DNA of 64,000 bases from Flectobacillus rivi (GCF_030056655.1 NZ_JASHIE010000010.1:62001-126000), one strand, 5' to 3'. Numbered from the stretch's first letter, positions 15,180 through 24,827 are shown. Made by a program: numbers and translations. The notes: a model not told the origin generated them from the sequence alone.

Positions 15180-16925
15180 ATGGCAGCACAGACACAAACC
15201 ATGACCGCAGAGCCCAAAGCAAAAGAAACAGAACAGTTTCTTACGGGCGCACAGGCCATAATGCAATCTTTAGTCGAGCAAGGTGTTGATACAATCTTCG
15301 GCTATCCGGGTGGCGCCATCATGCCTACTTATGATGCGCTTTATGATTATCAAGATAGACTCAAGCACATTCTGGTGCGCCATGAGCAAGGAGCAGGTCA
15401 TGCAGCACAAGGTTACGCTCGTATGACAAACCGTGCAGGCGTAGCAATGGTGACTTCTGGTCCTGGAGCTACCAACCTCATGACTCCTATTGCCGATGCC
15501 ATGCTAGACTCTACCCCGATGGTTTGTATTGTGGGGCAAGTAAAAGGTAATTTGCTAGGTACTGATGCTTTCCAAGAATGTGATATCATCGGAATTTCAA
15601 TGCCTATTACTAAATGGAATTATCAAGTAGTAGATGCTGATGAAATTCCTGAAATTATTGCAAAAGCATTTCATATTGCAGAAGCTGGTCGTCCAGGTCC
15701 TGTATTGATTGATATTACTCGTACAGCACAAACTGACAAAATGACGAAACCTTTCCACTACCCTAAAGAAGTGGATATTATTAGTTATCGTCCTCGTACT
15801 GTGCCCAAACAAGAGCATGTTGAAGCCGCAGCTAAATTAATCAACGCTGCTAAGAAGCCATATATCTTGGCTGGTCACGGTGTATTGTTGGCTGATGCGC
15901 AAGATGAATTAAAAGAATTTATTGAAAAAACTGGTATCCCTGTAGCAACAACGTTGTTGGGTATGTCGGCAGTTGATGCTGATCACCCTTTATATGTAGG
16001 CTGGCCGGGTATGCACGGTAACTACGGTGCAAACGTATTAACTAATGAATGTGATGTGCTTATCGCTATTGGTATGCGTTTCGACGACCGTATTACAGGT
16101 GATTTGAGTACTTATGCTAAACAAGCTAAAGTAATTCATATCGAAATTGACCCTGCTGAAATCAATAAAAACGTATTTGCAGATGCTCCAGTTGTTGGTG
16201 ATGCTAAAGAAGCATTAAAGGCATTGATTCCTTTAGTAAAACAAAACTCATTCCCAGAATGGCGCGCAGAGTTTGCTAAATACGATGCTATCGAATACGA
16301 AAAAATCACAAAGAAAGATATTTTCCACGACGGCGACCAAATCAAAATGGGCGAAGCTGTTGTAATGCTTTCTGAGAAAACAAAAGGTGAGGCCGTGACA
16401 GTTACCGACGTTGGTCAGCACCAAATGATTTCGAATCGTTATTATCGTTTCAAAAAGCCATTCTCAAGTGTAACTTCAGGTGGTGCAGGAACGATGGGCT
16501 TTGCACTTCCAGCGGCCTTTGGTGCTAAAGTTGGTGCTCCTGATCGTGAAGTAGTGGCAATCATCGGTGATGGCGGTTTCCAAATGACTCTTCAAGAATT
16601 AGGAACAATTGCTCAGAGTGGCTTGCCTGTAAAAATCATCATTCTTAACAATAACTTCCTTGGGATGGTGCGCCAGTGGCAACAGTTATTCTTCGACAGA
16701 CGCTATTCATTCGTAGAATTACAAAACCCTGACTTTATCACGATTGCAAAAGGATTTGGTATTGCAGGACACACGGTTTCTGATCGTGCGCTACTTTCAG
16801 AGTCACTAGATACTTTGCTTAATTCTGACAAGCCTTATTTGTTGGAAATTATCTGTGAAAAAGAAGAAAACGTATTCCCAATGGTACCAGCAGGTACATG
16901 TGTTACTAACGTGATTTTAGAATAG
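15180..16925 (+). CDS. ilvB: Acetolactate synthase large (catalytic) subunit
   Basis: Thiamine-diphosphate enzyme for the first common step of branched-chain amino-acid synthesis. 581 residues with the N-terminal PYR domain (GYPGGAIMP; catalytic Glu69 in VRHEQGAGH), a central FAD/transhydrogenase-like domain, and a C-terminal PP domain with GDGGFQMTLQEL and NNNFLGMVRQWQ, the ThDP-Mg site. Works with the small subunit encoded next. The gap to ilvN (179 bp) is longer than usual in an operon but has no terminator. Confidence 0.97.
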   Translation: MAAQTQTMTAEPKAKETEQFLTGAQAIMQSLVEQGVDTIFGYPGGAIMPTYDALYDYQDRLKHILVRHEQGAGHAAQGYARMTNRAGVAMVTSGPGATNLMTPIADAMLDSTPMVCIVGQVKGNLLGTDAFQECDIIGISMPITKWNYQVVDADEIPEIIAKAFHIAEAGRPGPVLIDITRTAQTDKMTKPFHYPKEVDIISYRPRTVPKQEHVEAAAKLINAAKKPYILAGHGVLLADAQDELKEFIEKTGIPVATTLLGMSAVDADHPLYVGWPGMHGNYGANVLTNECDVLIAIGMRFDDRITGDLSTYAKQAKVIHIEIDPAEINKNVFADAPVVGDAKEALKALIPLVKQNSFPEWRAEFAKYDAIEYEKITKKDIFHDGDQIKMGEAVVMLSEKTKGEAVTVTDVGQHQMISNRYYRFKKPFSSVTSGGAGTMGFALPAAFGAKVGAPDREVVAIIGDGGFQMTLQELGTIAQSGLPVKIIILNNNFLGMVRQWQQLFFDRRYSFVELQNPDFITIAKGFGIAGHTVSDRALLSESLDTLLNSDKPYLLEIICEKEENVFPMVPAGTCVTNVILE

Positions 16926-17104
16926 TTTAAAAAGATAAAATAAGTTCAAAGCTAGGTTATGACATCAATGTAACTATCAGTGTTTAGAACATTTTTGGTA
17001 TCACTCAGTATTTTAGTACTTTAACCTTCTTTATTAAAGGGGAAACGTTGAGGAAATCTAAAATGCGTTGATGCACAACCAATACATTTGACTAGCAATA
17101 ACTC

Positions 17105-17638
17105 ATGAAAACAACATACACGTTATCCATATTTACTTCCAATACCATCGGTTTACTCAATCGTATTACGATTATTTTTACTCGTAGACGTTTGAACATC
17201 GAATCGTTGACCGTATGTGAAACCGAGCGCGTAGGTGTATCTCGTTTTACTATCGTTATCCGTCACGATTCTCGCGAAGCTGTTGAAAAACTCGTTCGTC
17301 AAATCCGTAAGGTAGTCGATGTATTAGCGGTATTTGGATACCTTGACCACGAAATCGTTTTTAACGAAATCGCCCTTTTCAAAATTGCAACACCACTTGG
17401 AGGAACACCTTTGAATATCAAAGAAATCAACCTCGACTGGAATGCAAAAGTGGTGCATTGGGGACTTGATTATGTAGTAATCGAGAAAAATGGTACCGAA
17501 CAGGAAATCTCAGAATTTTATGAATATATCAAAAACTGGGAGATCCTTGAGTACTTAAAATCAGGCCGCGTAGCTGTTGGTAAAACAGAAAAAGGCTTGG
17601 TAGAATACCTTCCTGAAGGCAACTGGGAAGTCGTATAA
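17105..17638 (+). CDS. ilvN: Acetolactate synthase small (regulatory) subunit
   Basis: 177 residues. The N-terminal ACT domain (about 1-75) begins KTTYTLSIFTSNTIGLLNRI and has RRRLNIESLTV, the valine-binding ACT hairpin region of IlvN/IlvH. A second, C-terminal domain covers about 85-170. It binds the large subunit, raises its activity and confers valine feedback inhibition in known homologues. A repeat-rich 363-bp gap separates it from ilvC. Confidence 0.95.
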   Translation: MKTTYTLSIFTSNTIGLLNRITIIFTRRRLNIESLTVCETERVGVSRFTIVIRHDSREAVEKLVRQIRKVVDVLAVFGYLDHEIVFNEIALFKIATPLGGTPLNIKEINLDWNAKVVHWGLDYVVIEKNGTEQEISEFYEYIKNWEILEYLKSGRVAVGKTEKGLVEYLPEGNWEVV

Positions 17639-18001
17639 GTGAGGAGTGTTGAGTTGTGAGTGTTGAATTGTGAATACTTTCACCTTCCAATATTCAAATG
17701 AGAATATGTTTGAAAATTTTATTTGGCATTTGTAGAAGAAACAATATTTCCTTTCGCCACTCCTTACTTTTCTTGTCTTGACACAAGAAAAGTAACCGCA
17801 GCGGCGGCCGCAAAAGAAAGTCAAGAAATCCTAAACTCGCCTACGGCTCAGACAATAGGATTTCAGAAAAAGGAAATACAAAATTTTCATGGCTTACAAA
17901 ATTTAAACATACTCTTAAATATGCTCAATTATCCAATGTGTAAAGTTTATAATTCGTAAATAATTTTCAGTAAAACATAATTCCAAAAAACAAATCAAAT
18001 C
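17639..18001. repeat. Repeat-bearing gap between ilvN and ilvC
   Basis: The core at about 17755-17870 has a perfect 13-bp hairpin, TTACTTTTCTTGT (17764-17776) with ACAAGAAAAGTAA (17783-17795). It is followed by a GC-rich spot (GCAGCGGCGGCCGC) and a stem GAAATCCTA / TAGGATTTC that frames CTCGCCTACGGCTCAG. I know very similar interspersed sequences from other Bacteroidota genomes, often mis-called as short proteins. The open frame across it is therefore not annotated as a gene. Upstream flank has GTTGAGTTGTGAGTGTTGAA-type words. Confidence 0.65.
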
Positions 18002-19045
18002 ATGGCACAAATTAATTTTGGCGGAGTGGTAGAGGATATCGTGACTCGTGAGGAGTTCCCATTAGAAAAAGCAAGAGAAGTATTGGCTAATGAAACTATC
18101 GCTGTAATTGGATACGGTGTACAAGGTCCTGGTCAAGCTTTGAACATGAAAGATAACGGCTTGAACGTAATCGTTGGTCAACGTAAAGGTAAAACTTATG
18201 ACAAAGCTGTAGCTGACGGTTGGGTTCCAGGCGAAACTTTGTTCGAAATCGAAGAAGCTTTAGAAAAAGGTACTATCATTTGCTACTTGCTTTCAGATGC
18301 TGCTCAAATCGAATTGTGGCCAACTGTTAAGAAATATTTGACTGCTGGAAAATCATTGTATTTCTCTCACGGATTCGGTATCACTTACAAAGAGAAAACT
18401 GGTATCGTTCCTCCTGCAGATGTTGACGTATTCTTGGCAGCTCCTAAAGGTTCAGGTACTTCTCTTCGTCGTTTGTTCGTAGAAGGTAAAGGTTTGAACT
18501 CTTCTTTCGCTGTTTACCAAGATGCTACTGGTAAAGCTCGTGAGAAATGTATCGCTATGGCTATCGGTGTAGGTTCTGGTTATTTGTTCGAAACTGACTT
18601 CTACAAAGAAGTAACTTCTGACTTAACTGGTGAACGTGGTACTTTGATGGGTGCTATCCAAGGTATTTTCGCTGCTCAATACGAAGTATTGCGTGAAAAC
18701 GGTCACTCTCCATCTGAAGCATTCAACGAAACAGTTGAAGAATTAACTCAATCGTTGATGCCATTAGTAGCTGAAAACGGTATGGACTGGATGTACGCTA
18801 ACTGCTCTACAACAGCTCAACGTGGTGCTTTGGACTGGTGGAGACCATTCAAAGAAGCTACTAAGCCTGTATTCGCTCAATTGTACAACTCTGTGAAAAC
18901 TCAAGCTGAAGCTGAGCGTTCTATCACTTTGAACTCTCAACCTGACTACCGCGTGAAGTTGGAAGCTGAATTAGAAGAGCTTCGTGACTCAGAAATGTGG
19001 AAAGCTGGTGCTGCTGTACGTAGCCTTCGTCCAGAAAGAAGCTAG
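18002..19045 (+). CDS. ilvC: Ketol-acid reductoisomerase (class I)
   Basis: 347 residues, the class I length. The Rossmann motif GYGVQGPGQALNMKDNG is near residue 37 and the cofactor-discriminating loop is VGQRKGKTYDK. The C-terminal knotted helical domain has the metal-binding acidic residues (EVTSDLTGERGTLMG, and the ETVEELTQSL region). It converts acetolactate to dihydroxyisovalerate with NAD(P)H. Codon use is strongly biased (GCT, GGT, GAA, AAC), so this is the most highly expressed gene of the cluster by inference. Lies 363 bp after ilvN. Confidence 0.97.
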   Translation: MAQINFGGVVEDIVTREEFPLEKAREVLANETIAVIGYGVQGPGQALNMKDNGLNVIVGQRKGKTYDKAVADGWVPGETLFEIEEALEKGTIICYLLSDAAQIELWPTVKKYLTAGKSLYFSHGFGITYKEKTGIVPPADVDVFLAAPKGSGTSLRRLFVEGKGLNSSFAVYQDATGKAREKCIAMAIGVGSGYLFETDFYKEVTSDLTGERGTLMGAIQGIFAAQYEVLRENGHSPSEAFNETVEELTQSLMPLVAENGMDWMYANCSTTAQRGALDWWRPFKEATKPVFAQLYNSVKTQAEAERSITLNSQPDYRVKLEAELEELRDSEMWKAGAAVRSLRPERS

Positions 19046-19135
19046 TTTTTTAATTTGAAAATAGGAGAATTTTGAAGATTAGAAAATGCGACTTCGCTCT
19101 TAATCCTCAAATCATCTCACCTCAAATTGACAATA

Positions 19136-19177
19136 AAATGAGTGAGTAATGGATTTATATCTATTATTCACTCATTT
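19136..19177 (+). terminator. Hairpin downstream of ilvC
   Basis: AAATGAGTGAGTAAT (19136-19150) pairs with ATTATTCACTCATTT (19163-19177), 15 bp with one G-T pair. The stem ends in TTT followed by GTGTTTTAG, a weak U-tract. Plausible end of the ilvD-C transcript. The remainder of the 509-bp gap to ilvA holds no gene and an imperfect palindrome (next entry). Confidence 0.55.
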
Positions 19178-19249
19178 GTGTTTTAGTAAAGCTAGAAAGT
19201 TATTGAAATACAATCAGAAAGTACCCCATAGATATACTATTCAGTCATT

Positions 19250-19440
19250 TAATTATGAGTTGTGAATAAGGTATGTACGAAGGATTGCAAACCGTTTCAG
19301 ATTTGGGATTTCTGATTTTGGAAATAAAGAAAAATATAGAAACTTATACTTCCGAAATCCAACATCCGATATCCGAAATAGACACTTCGTTCACTGCTAA
19401 TTCATGATTTACCATTCATCACTCAGAATTGTTTTCTCAT
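19250..19440. repeat. Nested imperfect palindrome upstream of ilvA
   Basis: The left arm AATTATGAGTTGTGAAT is mirrored on the right by ATTCATCACTCAGAATT. The inner words CAGATTTGGGATTTCTGATTT are mirrored by TCCGAAATCCAACATCCGA-type words. Same architecture as the elements at 3.6, 35.7, 40.2 and 48.9 kb, but with different words and no strong core. Confidence 0.5.
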
Positions 19441-19554
19441 TATCACCAACATTTAATCTATCGAGTAAAAGAATTTATTAAATTGATTCTATTGACCAAT
19501 ACTAATTACGGATATACTGTTAACCGATAACATCTTTTACCATCAACAATTTTT

Positions 19555-20817
19555 ATGAATACACAAACAGCACAATTTCCTTCGCTCGAAAGCATCTATG
19601 ATGCGGCAGAATGCCTCCGTGGAGTGGCATATCATACGCCTTTGATGGAAAACCTTATTTTGTCAGAACGTTATGAGGCTAATATTTTCCTAAAGCGTGA
19701 AGACCTTCAGATTGTGCGTTCTTACAAAATTCGTGGAGCTTACAACAAAATGTCTAAACTCTCAAAAGAGGCACTCGACAAAGGCGTTGTATGTGCAAGT
19801 GCGGGTAATCATGCTCAAGGTATGGCTTATGCTTGCCATAAAATGAAGGTGAAGGGTACGGTTTTTATGCCTACAACAACACCAAATCAAAAGATTAAAT
19901 CCGTAAAAATGTTTGGTCGTGAGCATATCGATATTCAGTTGGTCGGCGACACCTATGACGATGCTTCAAATGCAGCCAAAATATATTGCGAAGAACAAAA
20001 TGCGACTTATGTGCATCCATTCGATGATATGGACGTAATTGCAGGACAAGGGACTGTCGGTTTGGAGATTTTTAAGGATGCCGATGTCAAAATAGATTAT
20101 ATCCTTTTGGCTATTGGTGGAGGTGGTGTTGCGGCTGGCACATCTACGGTATTTAAACAACTTTCTCCACATACCAAAATCATTGGGATTGAGCCACAAG
20201 GGGCACCATCTATGAAAGTAAGTATCAATGCTGGGCATGTGGTAGAATTGGAAACGATCGACAAATTTGTGGACGGAGCTGCTGTTAAGCGAGTGGGTGA
20301 CAAAACCTTCGAAATCTGTAAGCAAACCCTTGATGATATTATTGAGGTTCCTGAAGGAAAGGTGTGTACCACTATTTTAGAGCTATATAACGAATCTGCG
20401 ATTGTGGCCGAGCCTGCTGGTGCATTAACAATTGCTGCTTTGGATTTTTTAAAAGAAGAAATAAAAGGTAAAAATGTAGTATGCTTGGTGTCGGGAGGCA
20501 ACAATGATATTACTCGTACCGAAGAAATAAAAGAGCGTTCTTTACTTTACGAAGGATTGAAGCATTACTTTATCATTCGCTTTCCGCAACGTGCTGGAGC
20601 TTTGAAAAATTTTCTCAATAATGTATTGGGCGAAAACGATGATATTACCCATTTTGAATACCAAAAGAAAACCAACCGTGAGTCGGGGCCAGTATTGCTA
20701 GGTATCGAACTAAAATACAGAGAGGATTTTGAGCCTCTTCTAACTCGTATGGAAGAAAATAAAATCCAGTATCAACTGCTCAATGAAAAACCTGATTTGT
20801 TTACATTTTTGATTTAA
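19555..20817 (+). CDS. ilvA: Threonine dehydratase (biosynthetic)
   Basis: PLP enzyme that deaminates threonine to 2-oxobutanoate, the entry to isoleucine. 420 residues: catalytic fold-type II domain with the PLP lysine in RSYKIRGAYNKM, the ASAGNHAQG substrate loop and the glycine-rich phosphate site AIGGGGVAAG. A single C-terminal ACT-like domain (about 340-420, from FIIRFPQRAGALKNFL) makes it the short form rather than the two-domain E. coli form. Probably its own transcription unit, since 509 bp and a hairpin separate it from ilvC. Confidence 0.95.
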   Translation: MNTQTAQFPSLESIYDAAECLRGVAYHTPLMENLILSERYEANIFLKREDLQIVRSYKIRGAYNKMSKLSKEALDKGVVCASAGNHAQGMAYACHKMKVKGTVFMPTTTPNQKIKSVKMFGREHIDIQLVGDTYDDASNAAKIYCEEQNATYVHPFDDMDVIAGQGTVGLEIFKDADVKIDYILLAIGGGGVAAGTSTVFKQLSPHTKIIGIEPQGAPSMKVSINAGHVVELETIDKFVDGAAVKRVGDKTFEICKQTLDDIIEVPEGKVCTTILELYNESAIVAEPAGALTIAALDFLKEEIKGKNVVCLVSGGNNDITRTEEIKERSLLYEGLKHYFIIRFPQRAGALKNFLNNVLGENDDITHFEYQKKTNRESGPVLLGIELKYREDFEPLLTRMEENKIQYQLLNEKPDLFTFLI

Positions 20818-20866
20818 TCATATCTGGAACCTTTTCATATCATAAAATCATAACTTGTTCAACCTT

Positions 20867-21529
20867 ATGACTCAACGCCCAACACCCGAAGAATTACAAA
20901 ATAACATTGAGTTTGAATTGATAGATGCTTTTCATATTGATGAAATGGGTACGTTTTTGGCAAGAGAAATGAGTACAGGAACAGATGAAAACACGAATAA
21001 ACCTCTTTCAAAATATCTTCCTTTAATCTTATTGATGTTTTTGGGAGCTTTAGTTGGTTATGGCTTAGTGAGTATAACTCCAGCGGCATTTCGAGGTGAA
21101 TGGCATGGATTAAGTTCACTGTTTGGCGGAGTTTTGCTATTTTTTATATTATTGTTGCCCGTACATGAGCTTATTCATGGAGCAGTATTTAAAATATTAG
21201 GCGCACCAAAGATAGGTTTTGGTTGGAGCTGGAAAGGCATGATGGCGTATGCGTATGCTCAGAAATTTGCGATAAATCTCAGAGAGCTCATCTGGTTAGC
21301 CATTATGCCTTTTGCCATTATTACGCCTTTACTTATCATGGCTATTTTTCTTTTCCCTGCTTGGCAATTCACAACTATCTTATTGTTAGCGCTTCACACG
21401 ATGGGCTGCATAGGTGATTTTATGCTGGTAAAATACGCTCTTCGCAACAAACATCGTGAAATATACACCTATGATGATATTGAGGGAAAAGGCGAATCAT
21501 ATTTTTATGAAAAAGTATCGATAAAATAG
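20867..21529 (+). CDS. DUF3267 putative membrane zinc metalloprotease
   Basis: 220 residues from ATG 20867 (a TTG at 20855 would add four residues). Four hydrophobic segments; the second carries HELIHG, a membrane-embedded HExxH zinc site, and the C-terminal third has CIGDFMLVKY. In the family this GD serves as a likely third-ligand region. Substrate unknown. 49 bp downstream of ilvA on the same strand, so possibly co-transcribed, with no functional link visible. Confidence 0.8.
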   Translation: MTQRPTPEELQNNIEFELIDAFHIDEMGTFLAREMSTGTDENTNKPLSKYLPLILLMFLGALVGYGLVSITPAAFRGEWHGLSSLFGGVLLFFILLLPVHELIHGAVFKILGAPKIGFGWSWKGMMAYAYAQKFAINLRELIWLAIMPFAIITPLLIMAIFLFPAWQFTTILLLALHTMGCIGDFMLVKYALRNKHREIYTYDDIEGKGESYFYEKVSIK

Positions 21530-21539
21530 AAATGTTAGC

Positions 21540-21775
21540 ATTGGGCTATCGGCTTTAAGCATGGGGCTTAATAGATATCTTTCCTAACTATTAGTCCTAA
21601 TTCAGCATTAATACACTTTAGGCTATAATCCGTAGGCATAAAGTAAAAAATCTTCTTTGAGTTAATGGGAGATTTTTTGTCGAAAGCCCAATAGCTATAT
21701 GCCATAAACAAAAAGTATTTCTCAATATCATGCATATAATTTTTGCCTAATGCATATGGCTTATAGCCTAGAGCG
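21540..21775. repeat. TTAGGCT-type palindromic element between convergent genes
   Basis: Words such as GGGCTATCGGCTTTAAGC, TTAGGCTATAATCCGTAGGC and their inverted forms (AAGCCCAATAGC, GCATATGGCTTATAGCC) flank a core hairpin at 21645-21678 (AAAAAATCT with AGATTTTTT). The core can terminate both the DUF3267 gene and the J-domain gene, which converge here. Confidence 0.6.
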
Positions 21776-21777
21776 TA

Positions 21778-22713
21778 TTAATAATTACTCAAAAACTGAA
21801 CGACATATTCTTTGGACTTGAGTACTTGTTTATGAAACTCCAATTGCTTTGTAGCCTTTTTAATAGAATTCATTTCGGTAATAATACTGATATCCATTGT
21901 TTTATAATTTCCTCTACCGAATTGCCAATAAGCTCCCGACTGAATATCTTTTAGTTCTTTCTCCAAAAATAAAATCTGCTTAATCAAAATCTTATTGTAG
22001 CGCTTAAGCTGTGGTTCTACAAACGTCTGAGGCTTTTCTTGCTCAGTAATCAGCGTCATTCTAAGCTTTAATAACTCATAAAGGTCATTTTTTGAATATG
22101 CCTCTGTAATTAAGTGCATTAATTTGGTTTTACGAAGCTTTTCCTCTTCATCAGATTCTAAATCTGGATGAAACTCCTTTACCAATTCCATATAAATCGA
22201 ACGAGCGGTTTTGTTGGTAATAGGTGGTAAAGTTTCTTCTACCTGCTCAAAAATACGACTATCTTGTTCACTCCATTCTTCGGGAATATCTTCATCATCG
22301 TCGTCCTCTTCAGTTGGCATGTCTACTTCTTGAGAATTGGACATGAGGTAGTCTTGGTATTTTTCGTATAAAGGCTGTAAATGCTGCAAACCCGAAGCCA
22401 ATAGCTGACTAACCATTGTGGCAATATAAAAGCCTAATTTGTGGTTTTCCTCTTCCGATAACCGTCCATAATGGGTATCTAAAATCAGGAGCATATCTCC
22501 CAGACGTTGATTGTATTTGCGGTGCAGAGGAGCAATATCTTTGGCGACCTGAACTTCTACAGCACGCTCAAAGACTTTTGCTTCGGCAACTTCTACTTTT
22601 AGCGCCTCCAGACGTTTGAGGTTTTGGACAAATTGCTTTTGTAGCTTACTGGTAACTTTATCAAAGGTTTGGGAAGCAATCAAACCTTCATAACGGGTAA
22701 TGTGATTGGACAT
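21778..22713 (-). CDS. Protein with an internal J-domain (HPD motif) and acidic linker
   Basis: 311 residues from ATG 22713 (a TTG five codons earlier is not needed). Residues 1-125 are helical and charged, probably coiled coil. Residues 130-148 are a very acidic linker. Residues about 163-215 look like a J-domain, with ARSIYMELVKEFHPDL (HPD at 182-184) and the helix III segment ITEAYSKNDLYELLKL. The C-terminal 95 residues are again coiled-coil-like. J-domains recruit DnaK; here the domain is internal instead of N-terminal as in DnaJ. No zinc-finger or client-binding domain of DnaJ is seen. Its client is unknown. Lies 50 bp after the ABC exporter gene. Confidence 0.75.
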   Translation of the reverse strand: MSNHITRYEGLIASQTFDKVTSKLQKQFVQNLKRLEALKVEVAEAKVFERAVEVQVAKDIAPLHRKYNQRLGDMLLILDTHYGRLSEEENHKLGFYIATMVSQLLASGLQHLQPLYEKYQDYLMSNSQEVDMPTEEDDDDEDIPEEWSEQDSRIFEQVEETLPPITNKTARSIYMELVKEFHPDLESDEEEKLRKTKLMHLITEAYSKNDLYELLKLRMTLITEQEKPQTFVEPQLKRYNKILIKQILFLEKELKDIQSGAYWQFGRGNYKTMDISIITEMNSIKKATKQLEFHKQVLKSKEYVVQFLSNY

Positions 22714-22763
22714 GAAGTTGGGGTACAATAAATTAGGGTGCCGATTTCGACACCCCCAAGGTT

Positions 22764-24527
22764 TTATTCAATTTCTATACTTTCTTTTTCGCCTACTTGC
22801 TGACGCCACATCGCATAATAAAGTCCTTTTTTCTCTAATAGTATTTGATGCGAGCCGTATTCAACAATTTTTCCTTTTTCGAGTACAAAGATATTATCTG
22901 CGTGCATAATAGTGCTCAATCGGTGCGCAATCAAAATAGTGAGATGCTCGCCGTGAACAGATACCTGACGAATCGTTTCTGAAATTTCTTCTTCTGTTAA
23001 AGAGTCAAGCGCAGAAGTAGCTTCGTCAAAAATCAATAAATGTGGATTACGTAATAAAGCTCTTGCAATACTTAAACGTTGTTTTTCACCACCCGATACT
23101 TTTACTCCTCCCTCTCCAATGACTGTATCGAGACCTTTGTCGGCACGGGCTAAAAGTGGCTCGCAAGCTGCCTTTTTCAATACTGCCAAACATTCTTCAT
23201 CGGTAGCATTAGGATTTACAAAAAGTAAATTTTCACGAATTGTACCCGAGAATAATTGCGTATCCTGAGTCACAAAGCCTATTTTTTCTCTTAATTGATC
23301 AAAATCTATCGTACGCCCATCATGACCATTGTACAATATTTGACCATTTTGAGGTTTATACAGACCCACAAGCAATTTTACCAAAGTACTTTTTCCTGAG
23401 CCCGAAGGACCTACAAAAGCGATAGTTTGCCCTGCTGCTGTTTGAAAGCTTACCTCACGAAGTGCATTTTTAGATGCTGACTGATGTTTGAACGAAACGT
23501 TATCGAAAGCCAGTGATTTGATACTAGGAATAGGCTGTGGAGATACTGGTTTTACTTCCACTGGAATATCGAATAATGACTCATAGTTTTGTAACGAAAC
23601 TTGTGCTTCACGATACGTATTAATCACGTTACCCATTTCCTGTAATGGACCAAAAATAAAGAATGAGTAAATATTTAAAGAGAAAAACTGACCAAGCGTA
23701 ATATCTCCACGATAAATCAAATACATCATGATAAAGGTCAAAATTACACGAAGCAAATTGACGCTTGTCCCCTGAATAAACATCATACTACGCACATAGC
23801 GAACCTTTTTGAGTTCAAGTCCTAAAATCTTTTGCGTCGTGCTATTGAGATGATTGATTTCTTGTTGCGCCAAGCCTAAAGATTTTACTAGCTCGATGTT
23901 TCGTAAAGACTCCGTTGTAGAACCTGCCAAAGCGGTAGATTCCTGAACAATAGATTTTTGAATTACTTTTACCTTTTTACTAAGCAATGAACTAATCCAA
24001 CCAATCAGAGGTCCAATCGTTAAAAATAAAGGAACTATAGACCAGTGGACAGAAACAGCATAGATTGTCACAAATACGAGCGCAACCAAACTTTGGAAAA
24101 AGATATTGATACCCGACGAAATAAGCTTTTCTACATCGACTCTTACTTTTTGAAGTTTGCCAAGTGTTTCACCAGAGCGCTGGTCTTCAAAAGTCTCATA
24201 AGGTAATTCGAGCGAGTGGCGAATCCCATCGGCATACATTTCTGCCCCGATTTTTTGGGTAATAGTATTAATAAAATAGTCTTGAAAGTTTTTGGCAACC
24301 CTCGACACAAAGGCAACTCCAACAGAAGCGCCAAGCAATGGTAAAATAGCTCCTACAAAATCCTGAAAAGTATGATTCTTTTCGGTAAATTTAGTAGCTA
24401 CATTATCGATAATATGTCTGAAAATCAGCGGGTCTAAAAGGGAAAAAACTTGATTAATAATTGCTAGCAATAGCGCTAGCCACACCGTTGTTTGGTATCG
24501 TTTAAGATAGGGTAATAGTATTTTCAT
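22764..24527 (-). CDS. ABC exporter (fused permease and ATPase)
   Basis: 587 residues from ATG 24527 (MKILLPYLKRY); an upstream ATG at 24581 adds 18 residues not expected in the family. Six transmembrane helices (about 1-310) form an ABC type IV exporter domain. The ATPase domain has Walker A GPSGSGKST, Q-loop FVTQDTQLFSG, signature SGGEKQRLSIARAL, Walker B LLIFDEATSALD and the H-loop in IAHRLST. Half-transporter that should work as a homodimer. Lipid, peptide or drug export cannot be separated from sequence. Confidence 0.9.
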   Translation of the reverse strand: MKILLPYLKRYQTTVWLALLLAIINQVFSLLDPLIFRHIIDNVATKFTEKNHTFQDFVGAILPLLGASVGVAFVSRVAKNFQDYFINTITQKIGAEMYADGIRHSLELPYETFEDQRSGETLGKLQKVRVDVEKLISSGINIFFQSLVALVFVTIYAVSVHWSIVPLFLTIGPLIGWISSLLSKKVKVIQKSIVQESTALAGSTTESLRNIELVKSLGLAQQEINHLNSTTQKILGLELKKVRYVRSMMFIQGTSVNLLRVILTFIMMYLIYRGDITLGQFFSLNIYSFFIFGPLQEMGNVINTYREAQVSLQNYESLFDIPVEVKPVSPQPIPSIKSLAFDNVSFKHQSASKNALREVSFQTAAGQTIAFVGPSGSGKSTLVKLLVGLYKPQNGQILYNGHDGRTIDFDQLREKIGFVTQDTQLFSGTIRENLLFVNPNATDEECLAVLKKAACEPLLARADKGLDTVIGEGGVKVSGGEKQRLSIARALLRNPHLLIFDEATSALDSLTEEEISETIRQVSVHGEHLTILIAHRLSTIMHADNIFVLEKGKIVEYGSHQILLEKKGLYYAMWRQQVGEKESIEIE

Positions 24528-24827
24528 GGTTTGATATGAGCGATTGTAAATTGGAGAATAAAATAATAGAAAGGTGTACATTGGTCTAGGCCAATAGTAG
24601 ACTTTGACTAAGAGTTAACCATAAGGTTTTTAAAATAGTTCTGTAAAAATATCTAGACTTAAAAAATGATAGCAATTAAGATATTGAAATCTATTAAAAT
24701 AAATTTTAGTAAAATTGTAAATTAGTAACTGGCTTTTTCAAAAGCCTTTATAGTCCTTACTTTTGGTGAATCAGTAAAAGTAGCATAGATTTCCTCATTC
24801 GCTTTTACTCTTCCTTTTTAATTTATT

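Noticed and set aside
17723..17959. 78-codon frame in the ilvN-ilvC gap
   Set aside because: It runs through a hairpin-rich repeat, including an Ala-rich run from the GC-rich spot; frames of this kind are common annotation artefacts of the repeat.
20097..20504. 135-codon minus-strand frame inside ilvA
   Set aside because: Shadow of a strongly conserved gene; Pro/Ser/Thr-rich content typical of antisense frames.
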